This document shows positions 27,336-38,132 of a DNA stretch of 64,000 bases, in pieces. The notes beneath the pieces were generated by a model that was given only the letters and a program-made list of their open reading frames with translations, was not told where the DNA came from and did no database searches. The DNA comes from Collimonas sp. PA-H2. Its GTDB lineage: Bacteria; Pseudomonadota; Gammaproteobacteria; Burkholderiales; Burkholderiaceae_D. The position numbers and the translations under genes were made by a program. How positions within the stretch are numbered: position 1 is the first letter of the stretch; the number at the start of each line of letters is the position of its first letter. The stretch is taken from contig NZ_PDBX01000001.1 in NCBI RefSeq assembly GCF_002564105.1, positions 4,526,001 through 4,590,000 on the forward strand, given 5' to 3'.

Positions 27336-27366
27336 GTAGCCGCAGGCGTCCAGCGCCTGCGGCTAC
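27336..27366 (+). terminator. Perfect 13-bp hairpin after the XRE-cupin gene
   Basis: GTAGCCGCAGGCG, loop TCCAG, CGCCTGCGGCTAC. No T-tract follows, so it may be a Rho-independent end with poor tail, an mRNA-stabilising hairpin at the 5' end of the sigma-54 transcript, or a REP-like repeat. Confidence 0.55.
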
Positions 27367-27484
27367 GTAATACTTATATGCAGGAATTGCAGTTGTGATG
27401 GAGTGGTAATGGAGCAGACGATGTATCGGGAATGGATGCAAGCAATAGCCGGCCGCGATTGCCACGGCAACCTGCGGGGTGCTC

Positions 27485-28873
27485 ATGTTTGAGCCGACGG
27501 TCTACGCGCAGCGGCGGCGCCGGCTGAAGCAGCAGTTTTCCTCCGGCTTGCTGCTGTTCCCGGGGAATGCCGATGTCTCCATGAACTATCCGCACAATCA
27601 TTACTGGTTTCGTCAGGATTCTTCGTTTTCCTATTTTTTCGGCCTCGACCAGCCCGAGCTGGCCGGCCTGATCGACATCGATGCCGATGCCGACATCCTG
27701 TTCGGCGACGACGCCGGCCTGAACGAGGTCATCTGGGTTGGTCCGCAAGACACGCTAGCGCAGCGCGCCCGCAGCGCAGGCATCGAGCGCGTGCAGCAGG
27801 CCGGCGAGCTGGCGGCAACGCTGGCGCAGGCGCGCAGCCAGGGCCGCACGATTCACTACCTGCCGCCGTATCGCGGCGAAACCATACTTGAACTGGCCAG
27901 GCTGCTGGACTGCACGCCGGCGCAATGCCAGGCCGGCGCTTCCGAGAGCTTGATGACGGCGGTGATTGCGCTGCGTGAAATCAAGAGCGACGCCGAAATC
28001 CAGGAAATCGAGAACGCCCTCAGCGTCACGCGCGACATGCACCTCGCCGCCATGCAGTTGGCCAAGGCCGATACCTTTGAGTATCAGGTGGTGGCGGCGA
28101 TGGAAGGCATCATGCGCGGCCACGACCTGCAAGCCGCCTATCCGATGATTTTTTCCCGCAGCGGCGAGATCCTGCACAACCGCGATCATCACAACCGCTT
28201 GCGCAGCGGCGACCTGGTGGTCAACGACGCCGGTGCTTCCAGCGTGCTCGGCTATGCCAGCGACATTACCCGCACCTTCCCGGTCGGCGGCCGCTTCAGC
28301 GAACGCCAGCGCAGCCTGTACCAGATCGTGCTGGCGGCGCAGCAGCTCGCCATCGACATGATGCGGCCAGGTGTTTCTTATCTTGAAGTACACAAGCAGG
28401 CCGCGCGCCATATGGTGGCGGCGATGTCCGAGCTCGGCTTCTTCTGCGGCACGGCGGAGCAGGTGGTTGAATCGGGTGCCTACGCGATCTGCTTCCCGCA
28501 CGGCCTGGGACATCAGATGGGACTGGACGTGCACGATATGGAAGGCCTGGGCGAAACCCGGGTCGGCTATGACGCCAGCGTCAGCCGCAGTGAGTTGTTC
28601 GGCCTGCGCAACCTGCGTCTGGCCAAGCCTTTGCAGGCCGGCATGGTGGTGACGGTCGAGCCGGGCATTTATTTCATCCCGGTGCTGATTCAGCGCTGGC
28701 GGGACGAGGCGCGCCACAGTAACCTGATCAATTACGAGAAGTTCGCCGAATACCTGGACTTCGGCGGCATCCGCATCGAAGACGACGTGCTGGTGACCAG
28801 CTCCGGCGCACGCGTGCTGGGGCCGGCGATTCCCAAGACCTGCGCCGAGATCGAAGCCTTGATGGCGGCCTGA
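27485..28873 (+). CDS. M24 family Xaa-Pro aminopeptidase (PepP-like)
   Basis: About 462 residues, aminopeptidase P type. The N-terminal AMP_N domain (about 1-135: FEPTVYAQRRRRLKQQFSSGLLLFPGN, NHYWFRQDSSFSYFFGLDQPE) precedes the pita-bread catalytic domain. Metal ligands are seen in VNDAGASSVLGYASDITRTFPVGG (two Asp), FPHGLGHQMGLDVHD (His), VTVEPGIYF (Glu) and GGIRIEDDVLVT (Glu). It is a cytosolic two-metal enzyme removing N-terminal residues before proline. ATG 27485 is preferred; GTG 27479 would add two residues. It lies directly ahead of a peptide ABC transporter, so it likely processes imported proline peptides. Confidence 0.93.
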   Translation: MFEPTVYAQRRRRLKQQFSSGLLLFPGNADVSMNYPHNHYWFRQDSSFSYFFGLDQPELAGLIDIDADADILFGDDAGLNEVIWVGPQDTLAQRARSAGIERVQQAGELAATLAQARSQGRTIHYLPPYRGETILELARLLDCTPAQCQAGASESLMTAVIALREIKSDAEIQEIENALSVTRDMHLAAMQLAKADTFEYQVVAAMEGIMRGHDLQAAYPMIFSRSGEILHNRDHHNRLRSGDLVVNDAGASSVLGYASDITRTFPVGGRFSERQRSLYQIVLAAQQLAIDMMRPGVSYLEVHKQAARHMVAAMSELGFFCGTAEQVVESGAYAICFPHGLGHQMGLDVHDMEGLGETRVGYDASVSRSELFGLRNLRLAKPLQAGMVVTVEPGIYFIPVLIQRWRDEARHSNLINYEKFAEYLDFGGIRIEDDVLVTSSGARVLGPAIPKTCAEIEALMAA

Positions 28874-29000
28874 GCGGGCCATGTGTGTTTGCAATATAAA
28901 AACGGCATCTGAATGTAATACAGATTCAAGCTTGTGCACTCGATATGAATTGTTGTTAAATGAATCAGTTTCACCATAACCTAACGAAAGAAAGAGACCT

Positions 29001-30611
29001 ATGATGAAAAGAAAATTGATTGCCAAGGCCGCGCTGCTCGCCGTCATGTGCGCCAGCGCCGGTTATGCGACTGCCGCCAAGACCCTGGTGTTCTGCTCGG
29101 AAGGCAGCCCGGAAGGCTTTAATCCGCAGCTGTACACTACCGGCACCACCTTCGATGCGTCGTCGGTGCCGATGTACAACCGCCTGGTCGAATTCGAACT
29201 GGGCACCACCAAGCCGATTCCCGGCCTGGCGGAATCCTGGACCGTCTCCGACGACGGCCTGACCTACACCTTCAAACTGCGCAAGGGCGTCAAGTTCCAC
29301 AGCAGCGCCAAGTTCAAGCCGACCCGCGATTTCAACGCCGACGACGTGCTGTTCTCGTTCAACCGCATGGGCGACGCCAACCATCCTTACCACAAGCTGG
29401 CCGCCGGCCAGAGCTTCGGCTACTACCTGGACATGGGCATGGACAAGATCGTCGACAAGGTTGAAAAAGTCGACGACAGCACCGTGGTGTTCAAGCTGAA
29501 ACATCCGGAAGCGCCGTTCATCGCCGACCTGGGCATGGATTTTGCGTCCATCCTGTCGGCCGAGTATGCCGACAACATGAAGAAGGCCGGCACGCCGGAA
29601 GTGATCGACCGCGAGCCGGTCGGCACCGGTCCTTTCCAGTTCGTTTCCTATCAAAAAGATGCGGTGATCCGCTACAAGGCTTTCGACGCTTTCTGGGGCG
29701 GCCGTCCGAAACTGGACAGCCTGATCTACGCGATCACGCCGGACGCCTCGGTGCGCTACGCCAAGCTCAAAGCCAACGAGTGCCAGGTGATGGCGTACCC
29801 GAAACCGGCTGACATCGAATTGATGAAAGCCGAACCGGCCATCACCATGATGACCAAGCCGGGCTTGAACATCGGCTACATCTCCTTCAATGTCGAGAAA
29901 AAACCGTTCGACAACAAGCTGGTGCGCCAGGCGCTCAATATGGCGGTCGACAAGCAGACTATCCTCAAGACTGTCTACCAGGGCGCCGGCGTCCCGGCCA
30001 AGAATCCGATCCCGCCGACGCTGTGGGGTTATAACGACAAGATCAAGGATTACACCTACGATCCAGTCAAGGCCAAGGAATTGCTGGCCAAGGCTGGCTA
30101 TCCGAACGGCGTCGAGGTCGAGATGTGGTACCTGCCGGTGACCCGTCCCTACAATCCGGACGGCAAGCGCATGGCCGAACTGATCCAGGCCGACTGGGCC
30201 AAGATCGGCGTCAAGACCAAGCTGACTACCTATGAATGGACCGAGTACCTGAAACGCAGCAAGCAGGGCGACCAGCACTCGATGATGTTCGGCTGGTCCG
30301 GCGACAACGGCGATCCTGACAATTTCTTCGCGCCGTTGCTGGGCTGCGAAGGCGTCAAGGGCGGCGGCAATACCGCGCGCTGGTGCAACAAGGATTACGA
30401 AGCATTGATCCAGAAAGCCAAGCTGACGCCGAAACAGGACGAACGCGCCAAGCTGTATGAGCAGGCGCAGGTGATCCTGCACGAAGAAGCGCCATGGATC
30501 GACCTGGCCCATTCGGTGCGCTTCACGCCGATCCGCAAGGAAGTGCTGAACTTCAAGATGGCGGTGTTCGCGCACCATCATTTCGAAAAGGTTGACCTGG
30601 CCGGCAAGTAA
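29001..30611 (+). CDS. dppA: Periplasmic dipeptide-binding protein (DppA-like), copy 1
   Basis: 536-residue solute-binding protein of the SBP_bac_5 family. A signal peptide ends near residue 26 (ASAGYATAA/K). The mature N-terminus KTLVFCSEGSPEGFNPQLYTTGTTFDASS, the motif YTFKLRKGVKFHSS and ISFNVEKKPFDNKLVRQALNMA are typical of DppA. It captures dipeptides for the DppBCDF permease encoded downstream. A GC-rich hairpin separates it from dppB, a common arrangement that allows higher expression of the binding protein. A near-identical paralogue lies at the other end of the operon. Confidence 0.95.
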   Translation: MMKRKLIAKAALLAVMCASAGYATAAKTLVFCSEGSPEGFNPQLYTTGTTFDASSVPMYNRLVEFELGTTKPIPGLAESWTVSDDGLTYTFKLRKGVKFHSSAKFKPTRDFNADDVLFSFNRMGDANHPYHKLAAGQSFGYYLDMGMDKIVDKVEKVDDSTVVFKLKHPEAPFIADLGMDFASILSAEYADNMKKAGTPEVIDREPVGTGPFQFVSYQKDAVIRYKAFDAFWGGRPKLDSLIYAITPDASVRYAKLKANECQVMAYPKPADIELMKAEPAITMMTKPGLNIGYISFNVEKKPFDNKLVRQALNMAVDKQTILKTVYQGAGVPAKNPIPPTLWGYNDKIKDYTYDPVKAKELLAKAGYPNGVEVEMWYLPVTRPYNPDGKRMAELIQADWAKIGVKTKLTTYEWTEYLKRSKQGDQHSMMFGWSGDNGDPDNFFAPLLGCEGVKGGGNTARWCNKDYEALIQKAKLTPKQDERAKLYEQAQVILHEEAPWIDLAHSVRFTPIRKEVLNFKMAVFAHHHFEKVDLAGK

Positions 30612-30618
30612 GGTCGCA

Positions 30619-30670
30619 ACGGGGCAGGGCCGGCCAGCGCGGCAATAACGCGCTAGCTGCTCTGCCCCGT
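30619..30670 (+). terminator. Long stem-loop between dppA and dppB
   Basis: Outer arms ACGGGGCAG (30619-30627) and CTGCCCCGT (30662-30670) with an inner AGCGCG/CGCGCT stem. There is only a weak T-tract (TCTTTG). Likely an attenuating or mRNA-stabilising structure that lowers expression of the permease relative to the binding protein. Confidence 0.65.
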
Positions 30671-30711
30671 CTTTGTAGCACTCGCATTTTTTTATCACGA
30701 TAGGTATTCCC

Positions 30712-31722
30712 ATGTTTGGATTCCTCCTGCGCCGTGTCGGCCTGGTCATTCCGACCTTTCTCGGCATCACGCTGCTGGTGTTTTTATTGATACATCTGAT
30801 CCCCGGCAACGCCGTCGAAGCCATGACCGGCGAACGCGGCATGGACCCGGCCCGCTATGCGCAAATGGCGCACGACCTGGGGCTGGACCAGCCGATCTAC
30901 ATGCAGTATTTCAATTACCTGGGGAATCTGTTCAAGGGCGACCTCGGCATGTCGATCATGACCCATACCTCGGTGCTGAGCGAATTCAAGACCCTGTTCC
31001 CGGCGACGCTGGAACTGTCCTTTTGCGCGATCCTGTTTGCGCTGATCATCGGCCTGCCGGCTGGCATGCTGGCGGCGCTCAAGCGCAACACCGTGCTGGA
31101 CTATTCGGTGATGGGCGCCTCTCTCACCGGTTATTCGATGCCGGTGTTCTGGTGGGCCCTGCTGCTGATCCTGCTGTTCTCCGTGACGCTGGGCTGGACT
31201 CCGGTTTCCGGCCGCATCGATATCCTGTTCGACGTGCCGCCAGTCACCGGCTTCATGCTGATCGACAGCCTGCTGTCGGACGATAGCGGCGCCTTCAAGT
31301 CGGCGCTATCGCACTTGATCCTGCCGACGATTGCGCTCGGCACCATCCCGCTGGCCGTGATTGCGCGCATGACGCGCTCCGCCATGCTGGAAGTCTTGCG
31401 CGAGGATTATGTGCGCACCGCGCGCGCCAAAGGCCTGTCGCCATGGCGTGTGGTCGGCGTGCATGCCTTGCGCAATGCGCTGATTCCGGTAGTGACTGTG
31501 GTCGGCCTGCAGGTCGGCACCTTGCTGGCCGGCGCGATCCTGACTGAAACCATCTTTTCCTGGCCGGGCATCGGCAAGTGGCTGGTGGCGGCGATCCAGC
31601 GCCGCGATTATCCGGTAGTGCAGGGCGGCATCCTGCTGTCGGCGATCACCATCATCCTCGTCAACCTGGCCGTCGACCTGCTGTACGGCGTAATCAATCC
31701 ACGCATTCGCCACCGCTCATGA
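30712..31722 (+). CDS. dppB: Dipeptide ABC transporter permease DppB
   Basis: 336-residue inner-membrane permease with six transmembrane helices, BPD_transp_1 family. N-terminus MFGFLLRRVGLVIPTFLGITLLVFLLIHLIPG is the standard DppB/OppB helix 1, and the EAA motif is ARTARAKGLSPWRVVGVHALRNALIPVVTV near the C-terminus. It forms the channel with DppC. The stop overlaps the dppC start (ATGA). Confidence 0.96.
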   Translation: MFGFLLRRVGLVIPTFLGITLLVFLLIHLIPGNAVEAMTGERGMDPARYAQMAHDLGLDQPIYMQYFNYLGNLFKGDLGMSIMTHTSVLSEFKTLFPATLELSFCAILFALIIGLPAGMLAALKRNTVLDYSVMGASLTGYSMPVFWWALLLILLFSVTLGWTPVSGRIDILFDVPPVTGFMLIDSLLSDDSGAFKSALSHLILPTIALGTIPLAVIARMTRSAMLEVLREDYVRTARAKGLSPWRVVGVHALRNALIPVVTVVGLQVGTLLAGAILTETIFSWPGIGKWLVAAIQRRDYPVVQGGILLSAITIILVNLAVDLLYGVINPRIRHRS

Positions 31723-32651
31723 ACCATACCGATACAACGCAGGCGCCAGCGCCGCAAGCCATTTCCCTGCCCAAGGCGGCCGCCAGCGCGCCGCCGCATC
31801 CGCTGCGCGAATTCTGGGGCTACTTCAGCCAGAACCGCGGCGCCGTCATCGGCCTGGTGGTCATCGTCGCCATGGTCCTGATGGCGCTGTTCGCAGATAT
31901 CATCGCGCCGCATTCGCCGATCGAACAGTTCCGCCAGTCGACCCTGGTGCCGCCGGTATGGCAGACGGGCGGCAGTAGCCAGTTCCTGCTCGGCACCGAC
32001 CCGGTCGGCCGCGACATGCTGTCGCGCCTGATCCATGGCGTCCGCCTGTCTTTATTGATTGGGCTGGTGTCGATCTCGCTGTCGCTCACCACCGGCGTGC
32101 TGCTTGGCCTGCTGGCGGGTTATTTCCGCGGCATGGTTGAAATCGCTGTCATGCGCCTGATGGATATCATGCTGGCCTTGCCTAGCCTGTTGCTGGCGAT
32201 CGCCGTGGTGGCGATCCTCGGCCCGGGCCTGATGAACGCCATGTATGCGATCGCGGTGGTGATGCTGCCGCACTATGCGCGGCAGACGCGGGCAGCGGTG
32301 ATCGGCGAGATGTCGCGCGACTATGTCAGCGCCTCGCGCATCGCCGGCGCCGGCACCTTGCGCATCATGTTCAATTGCGTGCTGCCGAACTGCCTGGCGC
32401 CGCTGATCGTGCAAGCCACGCTCGGCTTCTCTTCCGCCATCCTGGATGCGGCCGCACTCGGCTTCCTCGGCATGGGCGCGCAGCCGCCGACGCCGGAATG
32501 GGGATCGATGCTGGCCAGCGCCATGGAATTCATCCAGAGCGCATGGTGGGTAGTGGCTTTCCCCGGTCTGGCGATTCTGATCTCGGTGCTGGCGTTCAAC
32601 TTGATGGGTGACGGCTTGCGCGATGCGCTCGACCCGAAACTGAAACGATAA
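31719..32651 (+). CDS. dppC: Dipeptide ABC transporter permease DppC
   Basis: 310-residue permease with six helices and an N-terminal OppC_N segment ([36 protein letters not shown]). The [24 protein letters not shown] motif and the EAA loop [30 protein letters not shown] are clear. ATG 31719 overlaps the dppB stop by the ATGA arrangement, which fixes the start. dppD follows after 16 nt. Confidence 0.96.
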   Translation: MNHTDTTQAPAPQAISLPKAAASAPPHPLREFWGYFSQNRGAVIGLVVIVAMVLMALFADIIAPHSPIEQFRQSTLVPPVWQTGGSSQFLLGTDPVGRDMLSRLIHGVRLSLLIGLVSISLSLTTGVLLGLLAGYFRGMVEIAVMRLMDIMLALPSLLLAIAVVAILGPGLMNAMYAIAVVMLPHYARQTRAAVIGEMSRDYVSASRIAGAGTLRIMFNCVLPNCLAPLIVQATLGFSSAILDAAALGFLGMGAQPPTPEWGSMLASAMEFIQSAWWVVAFPGLAILISVLAFNLMGDGLRDALDPKLKR

Positions 32652-32667
32652 GGCGAGACTGAATATT

Positions 32668-33705
32668 ATGGCACTGCTTGAAATCAAACAGCTGCGGGTC
32701 GAATTCGGCTCGACGGCAGCGCCGTTCACCGCGGTGGACGGCCTCGACCTCAGCATCGAAGCCGGTGAAGTGGTCGGCATCGTCGGCGAATCCGGCTCCG
32801 GCAAGAGCGTCACCTCGCTGGCCTTGATGGGCTTGATCGACTATCCCGGCCGGGTCAAGGGCGAGCGCATGGCCTTCGACGGCCGCGACCTGCTGACCAT
32901 GCCGGACAAGCAAAGGCGCGGTCTGCTGGGCAAGGATATCGCGATGATCTTCCAGGATCCGATGACCAGCCTCAATCCCTCGTTTACCGTGGCGTACCAG
33001 CTGATGGAAACCCTGCGTGTACATCAGGGCGGCTCGAAGAAGGAATTGCGCGCCAAAGCGCTGGCCTTGCTCAAGCAGGTCGACATTCCCGATCCCGAGC
33101 GCCGGCTGGATGCTTACCCGCACCAGCTGTCGGGTGGCATGAGCCAGCGCGTGATGGTGGCGATTGCGATCGCCTGCAACCCACGCCTGCTGATAGCCGA
33201 CGAGCCGACCACGGCGCTGGATGTCACGGTGCAGGCGCAAATGCTGGAACTGCTGCTGCAACTGCAACGCGACCGCGGCATGGCGCTGATGCTGATCACC
33301 CACGACCTGAGCGTGGTGGCACAGACCGCGCAACGCGTGATGGTGATGTACGCCGGCCAGGTCGTAGAGACCGGCCGCGTGCCAGACATCTTCAACGCCC
33401 CCAAGCACCCTTATACCCAGGCCTTGCTGGCGGCGCTGCCCGAACACAATATCGGCCGCGCCCGTCTGCAGACCATCCCTGGCGTGGTGCCGGGCCAGTA
33501 CGATAGGCCCACCGGTTGCCTGCTCAGTCCGCGCTGCGCCTATGCGCAAGACCGCTGCCGTGAGCAGCGTCCTGAATTGCTGGGTGCGCCGCAGGAGCAG
33601 GTGCGCTGTCATTTTCCGCTCGATCAAGAAGGCCGCCCGACTAACGGCTGGTTCGAGATTTCCCGCAAAACACCTGAAGCATTGCTAAGCAGTGGGACAG
33701 CATGA
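32668..33705 (+). CDS. dppD: Dipeptide ABC transporter ATPase DppD
   Basis: 345-residue ATPase. Walker A GESGSGKS near residues 43-50, Q-loop [13 protein letters not shown] signature LSGGMSQRV, Walker [14 protein letters not shown] and switch His in LITHDLSVV. The C-terminal oligopeptide extension ([24 protein letters not shown]) carries the four-cysteine cluster motif typical of DppD/OppD. It pairs with DppF to energise import. Its stop overlaps the dppF start. Confidence 0.96.
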   Translation: MALLEIKQLRVEFGSTAAPFTAVDGLDLSIEAGEVVGIVGESGSGKSVTSLALMGLIDYPGRVKGERMAFDGRDLLTMPDKQRRGLLGKDIAMIFQDPMTSLNPSFTVAYQLMETLRVHQGGSKKELRAKALALLKQVDIPDPERRLDAYPHQLSGGMSQRVMVAIAIACNPRLLIADEPTTALDVTVQAQMLELLLQLQRDRGMALMLITHDLSVVAQTAQRVMVMYAGQVVETGRVPDIFNAPKHPYTQALLAALPEHNIGRARLQTIPGVVPGQYDRPTGCLLSPRCAYAQDRCREQRPELLGAPQEQVRCHFPLDQEGRPTNGWFEISRKTPEALLSSGTA

Positions 33706-34706
33706 TGATGAATTCCAATATGAACGAAATCGCCAGCCCCGTGGTCCTGCTGGAAGCCAAGAACCTGATCAAGCACTACAGCGTATCGCAGGGTTTGTTC
33801 AAGCCCAAGGCTACCGCGCGCGCGCTGGATGGCGTGTCGTTCGCCCTGCAGCCTGGCAAGACGCTGGCGGTGGTGGGCGAGTCCGGCTGCGGCAAGTCAA
33901 CCCTGGCGCGCCAGATCACCATGATCGAACCACCTACCGGCGGCGAGCTGTGGATGGATGGCGCCAATATCGCCGACGCTGACCACGCCACCCTGAAGCG
34001 GGTGCGGCCGCTGGTGCAGATGGTTTTCCAGAATCCCTACGCCAGCCTGAATCCGCGCAAGAAAGTCGGCCAGATGCTGGAAGAGCCGCTGATCATCAAC
34101 ACCGGATTGAACCATGCCGAGCGCGCCGAAAAAGCGCGCGCCATGATGGCCAAGGTCGGCTTGCGGCCGGAGCACTATAGCCGTTATCCGCACATGTTTT
34201 CCGGCGGCCAGCGCCAGCGGGTAGCAATTGCGCGCGCGCTGATGCTGGACCCCAAGGTGATCGTGGCCGACGAACCGGTGTCGGCGCTGGACGTCTCGAT
34301 CCAGGCGCAGGTGCTGAACCTGCTGATGGATCTGCAGCAAGCCAGCGGCGTCGCCTATCTGTTCATCTCGCATAATTTATCGGTGGTGGAGCACATCGCC
34401 GACGACGTGCTGGTGATGTATCTCGGCAAGACCGTCGAGCACGGCAGCAAGCAGCAAGTGTTCAGCCGTCCGCTGCACCCCTATACCAAGGCGCTGCTGG
34501 CCAGCACGCCGCGCATCGATCCGGCGCAGCGCCAGCAAAAGATGATGCTGCCGGGAGAACTGCCGTCGCCGCTGGCGCCGCCGCCCGGCTGCAGTTTCAA
34601 TAACCGCTGCCCGTATGCTGTCGAACGCTGCCGCCAGGAAGTGCCGCTGTTGCGCGAGTTCGGCGGCAGCATGGTGGCCTGCCATCGGGTAGAAGAAATC
34701 CATTAA
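33702..34706 (+). CDS. dppF: Dipeptide ABC transporter ATPase DppF
   Basis: 334-residue ATPase partner of DppD. Walker [11 protein letters not shown]-loop [15 protein letters not shown], signature FSGGQRQRV, Walker [15 protein letters not shown], His loop [12 protein letters not shown]. The C-terminal cysteine-rich extension ([22 protein letters not shown]) is present. The frame opens with ATGATGATG overlapping the dppD stop; any of these could be the start, with 33702 giving the longest product. A second binding-protein gene follows after 11 nt in the same operon. Confidence 0.96.
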   Translation: MMMNSNMNEIASPVVLLEAKNLIKHYSVSQGLFKPKATARALDGVSFALQPGKTLAVVGESGCGKSTLARQITMIEPPTGGELWMDGANIADADHATLKRVRPLVQMVFQNPYASLNPRKKVGQMLEEPLIINTGLNHAERAEKARAMMAKVGLRPEHYSRYPHMFSGGQRQRVAIARALMLDPKVIVADEPVSALDVSIQAQVLNLLMDLQQASGVAYLFISHNLSVVEHIADDVLVMYLGKTVEHGSKQQVFSRPLHPYTKALLASTPRIDPAQRQQKMMLPGELPSPLAPPPGCSFNNRCPYAVERCRQEVPLLREFGGSMVACHRVEEIH

Positions 34707-34717
34707 GAAGGGTGAGA

Positions 34718-36328
34718 ATGAGCAAGAAGTTGAAACTGGCCGCTGCTATCAGCATGGCGGCGCTGCTTGGCGCCGCCACCAATGTGGCGCTGGCGGCCAA
34801 GACCCTGGTGTTTTGCTCGGAAGGCAGCCCGGAAGGCTTCAATCCGCAGCTGTTCACCACCGGCACCACCTTCGATGCCTCCTCTGTACCGCTGTACAAC
34901 CGCCTGGTTGCCTTTGAACTGGGCACCACCAAGATCATCCCGGCGCTGGCGCAATCGTGGACCGTGTCGGACGATGGCTTGACTTACACCTTCAAGCTGC
35001 GCAAGGGCGTCAAGTTCCACAGCAGCGCCAAGTTCAAGCCGAGTCGCGATTTCAACGCCGACGACGTGCTGTTTTCGTTCAACCGCATGGCAGACGTCAA
35101 TCATCCCTTCCATAAACTGTCCACCGGCGCCAGCTTCAGCTACTTCCTCGACATGGGCATGGACAAGATCGTCGACAAGGTCAGCAAGGTTGACGACTAC
35201 ACCGTGGTATTCAAGCTGAAGCACCCGGAAGCGCCGTTCATCGCCAACCTGGGCATGGACTTCGCTTCGATTCTGTCCGCCGAATACGCCGACAAGATGA
35301 AGGCTGAGGGGACAGCAGACGTGATCGACCGCGAACCGATCGGCACCGGCCCGTTCCAGCTGGTCTCCTATCAAAAAGACGCGGTGATCCGCTATAAGGC
35401 CTTCGACGCCTATTGGGACGGGCGGCCGAAACTGGACAGCCTGATTTTCGCCATCACGCCGGACGCCTCGGTGCGCTACGCCAAGCTCAAGGCCAATGAA
35501 TGCCAGGTGATGGCGTTTCCCAAGCCGGCTGATATCGAGCTGATGAAAAACGATCCGGCGATCACCCTGCTGACCAAGGAAGGCCTGAACGTCGGCTACA
35601 TCTCCTTCAATGTCGAGAAAAAGCCCTTCGACAACAAGCTGGTGCGCCAGGCCCTTAACATGGCCACCGACAAGCAGACGATTCTGAAAACGGTGTACCA
35701 GGGCGCCGGCCAGATCGCCAAGAATGCGATCCCGCCGACGCTCTGGTCCTACGACAACAAGGTCCAGGACTACGCCTACGATCCGGTCAAGGCCAAGGCC
35801 TTGCTGGCCAAGGCCGGTTATCCCAACGGCGTCGAAGTCGAGCTGTCCTACCTGCCGGTGACCCGTCCCTACAATCCTGACGGCAAGCGCATGGCCGAGC
35901 TGATCCAGGCCGACTGGGCCAAGATCGGCGTCAAGGCCAGGCTCAACACCTACGAATGGACCGAATACCTGAAGCGCAGCAAGCAGGGTGCGCAGCAGGC
36001 GATGATGTTCGGCTGGTCGGGCGACAACGGCGATCCGGACAATTTCTTCGCCACCTTGCTCGGCTGCGAATCGGTGCGCAGCGGCGGCAATACCGCGCGC
36101 TGGTGCAACAAGGATTTCGAAGCGCTGATCCAGAAAGCCAAGCTCAGCACCAATCAGGCCGAGCGCAGCAAGCTGTATGAGCAGGCGCAGGTGATCGCGC
36201 ATGAAGAAGCGCCATGGATCCCGCTGGCGCACTCGCTGACGCATACGCCGATCCGCAAGCAGGTGATCGGCTTCAAGATGTCGGCGTTCGCCTTGCACGA
36301 CTTCAGCAAGGTCGATCTGGGCAAGTAA
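34718..36328 (+). CDS. dppA: Periplasmic dipeptide-binding protein (DppA-like), copy 2
   Basis: 536-residue SBP_bac_5 protein, very similar along its whole length to the one at 29001-30611 (same mature start KTLVFCSEGSPEGFNPQL, same YTFKLRKGVKFHSSAKFKP block, same QADWAKIGVK and YEWTEYLKRSKQG segments). Differences cluster in scattered surface and probable ligand-region residues (for example WGYNDKIKD versus WSYDNKVQD). Signal peptide to about residue 26. ATG 34718 with AAGAAGG upstream is preferred to GTG 34712. Two binding proteins sharing one permease would widen the range of peptides imported. Confidence 0.94.
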   Translation: MSKKLKLAAAISMAALLGAATNVALAAKTLVFCSEGSPEGFNPQLFTTGTTFDASSVPLYNRLVAFELGTTKIIPALAQSWTVSDDGLTYTFKLRKGVKFHSSAKFKPSRDFNADDVLFSFNRMADVNHPFHKLSTGASFSYFLDMGMDKIVDKVSKVDDYTVVFKLKHPEAPFIANLGMDFASILSAEYADKMKAEGTADVIDREPIGTGPFQLVSYQKDAVIRYKAFDAYWDGRPKLDSLIFAITPDASVRYAKLKANECQVMAFPKPADIELMKNDPAITLLTKEGLNVGYISFNVEKKPFDNKLVRQALNMATDKQTILKTVYQGAGQIAKNAIPPTLWSYDNKVQDYAYDPVKAKALLAKAGYPNGVEVELSYLPVTRPYNPDGKRMAELIQADWAKIGVKARLNTYEWTEYLKRSKQGAQQAMMFGWSGDNGDPDNFFATLLGCESVRSGGNTARWCNKDFEALIQKAKLSTNQAERSKLYEQAQVIAHEEAPWIPLAHSLTHTPIRKQVIGFKMSAFALHDFSKVDLGK

Positions 36329-36340
36329 TCCGGCAAATAA

Positions 36341-36380
36341 GCGGGCAGGGCGCAGGGCCAGGGGCTGTGCCTGCCCCCGC
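36341..36380 (+). terminator. GC-rich stem-loop at the end of the dpp operon
   Basis: GCGGGCAGGGCGCAG (36341-36355) pairs with CTGTGCCTGCCCCCGC (36365-36380) with a small bulge. Weak downstream T content (TTGTTGTTGTG). It is the probable transcription end of the peptide-transport operon before serS. Confidence 0.65.
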
Positions 36381-36411
36381 GCCGCCTGACTTGTTGTTGT
36401 GTCTCTGATAA

Positions 36412-37797
<1,386 letters not shown>

Positions 37798-37854
37798 GTA
37801 ATTGATTTAACGGGCTTATTTTTGCGCGTGAAAGCGGGCAAACCGGCTGTGACG

Positions 37855-37877
37855 GGGAAGCAATAAAAAGGCTTCCC
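37855..37877. terminator. Hairpin after serS
   Basis: GGGAAGC, a 9-nt A-rich loop, GCTTCCC. No T-tract follows on the plus strand; an A-rich loop is present. Probable transcript end for serS ahead of the tRNA promoter. Confidence 0.5.
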
Positions 37878-37902
37878 AATATCAAAAAAAGCCTGCTATA
37901 AT
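37873..37902 (+). promoter_or_regulatory. Promoter of the tRNA-Ser gene
   Basis: A perfect -10 box TATAAT at 37897-37902 with a weak -35 (TTCCCA, 37873-37878) 18 bp upstream. It places the start about 35 nt before the mature tRNA. Confidence 0.65.
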
Positions 37903-37945
37903 CTTGCGCTTTGCTGCATTAAACACAGCAAGTCGACCGAAAACC

Positions 37946-38036
<91 letters not shown>

Positions 38037-38080
38037 TACACGTAGTATCCATGCGGGTTTCAGAGCATGGGCAAGAAATC

Positions 38081-38107
38081 AAAGCCACCCTAATCGGTGG
38101 CTTTTTT
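38081..38107 (+). terminator. Intrinsic terminator after tRNA-Ser
   Basis: AAGCCACC, loop CTAATC, GGTGGCTT, then TTTT: a strong stem followed by a T-run, correctly placed to end the tRNA transcript. Confidence 0.85.
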
Positions 38108-38132
38108 CTTTTGTGGGGGGATTTTCTTGCCA

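Noticed and set aside
27336..27366. Possible CRISPR-like or repeat array suggested by the perfect GC hairpin
   Set aside because: Single hairpin only; no regularly spaced repeats occur anywhere in the window, so no CRISPR array is called.
28971..30842. Very long open frame antisense to the first dppA-like gene (and a similar one at 34703-36421)
   Set aside because: Antisense shadow of a GC-rich gene: the plus strand encodes a clear binding protein, and the minus frame has His/Arg/Gln-rich composition with no domain.
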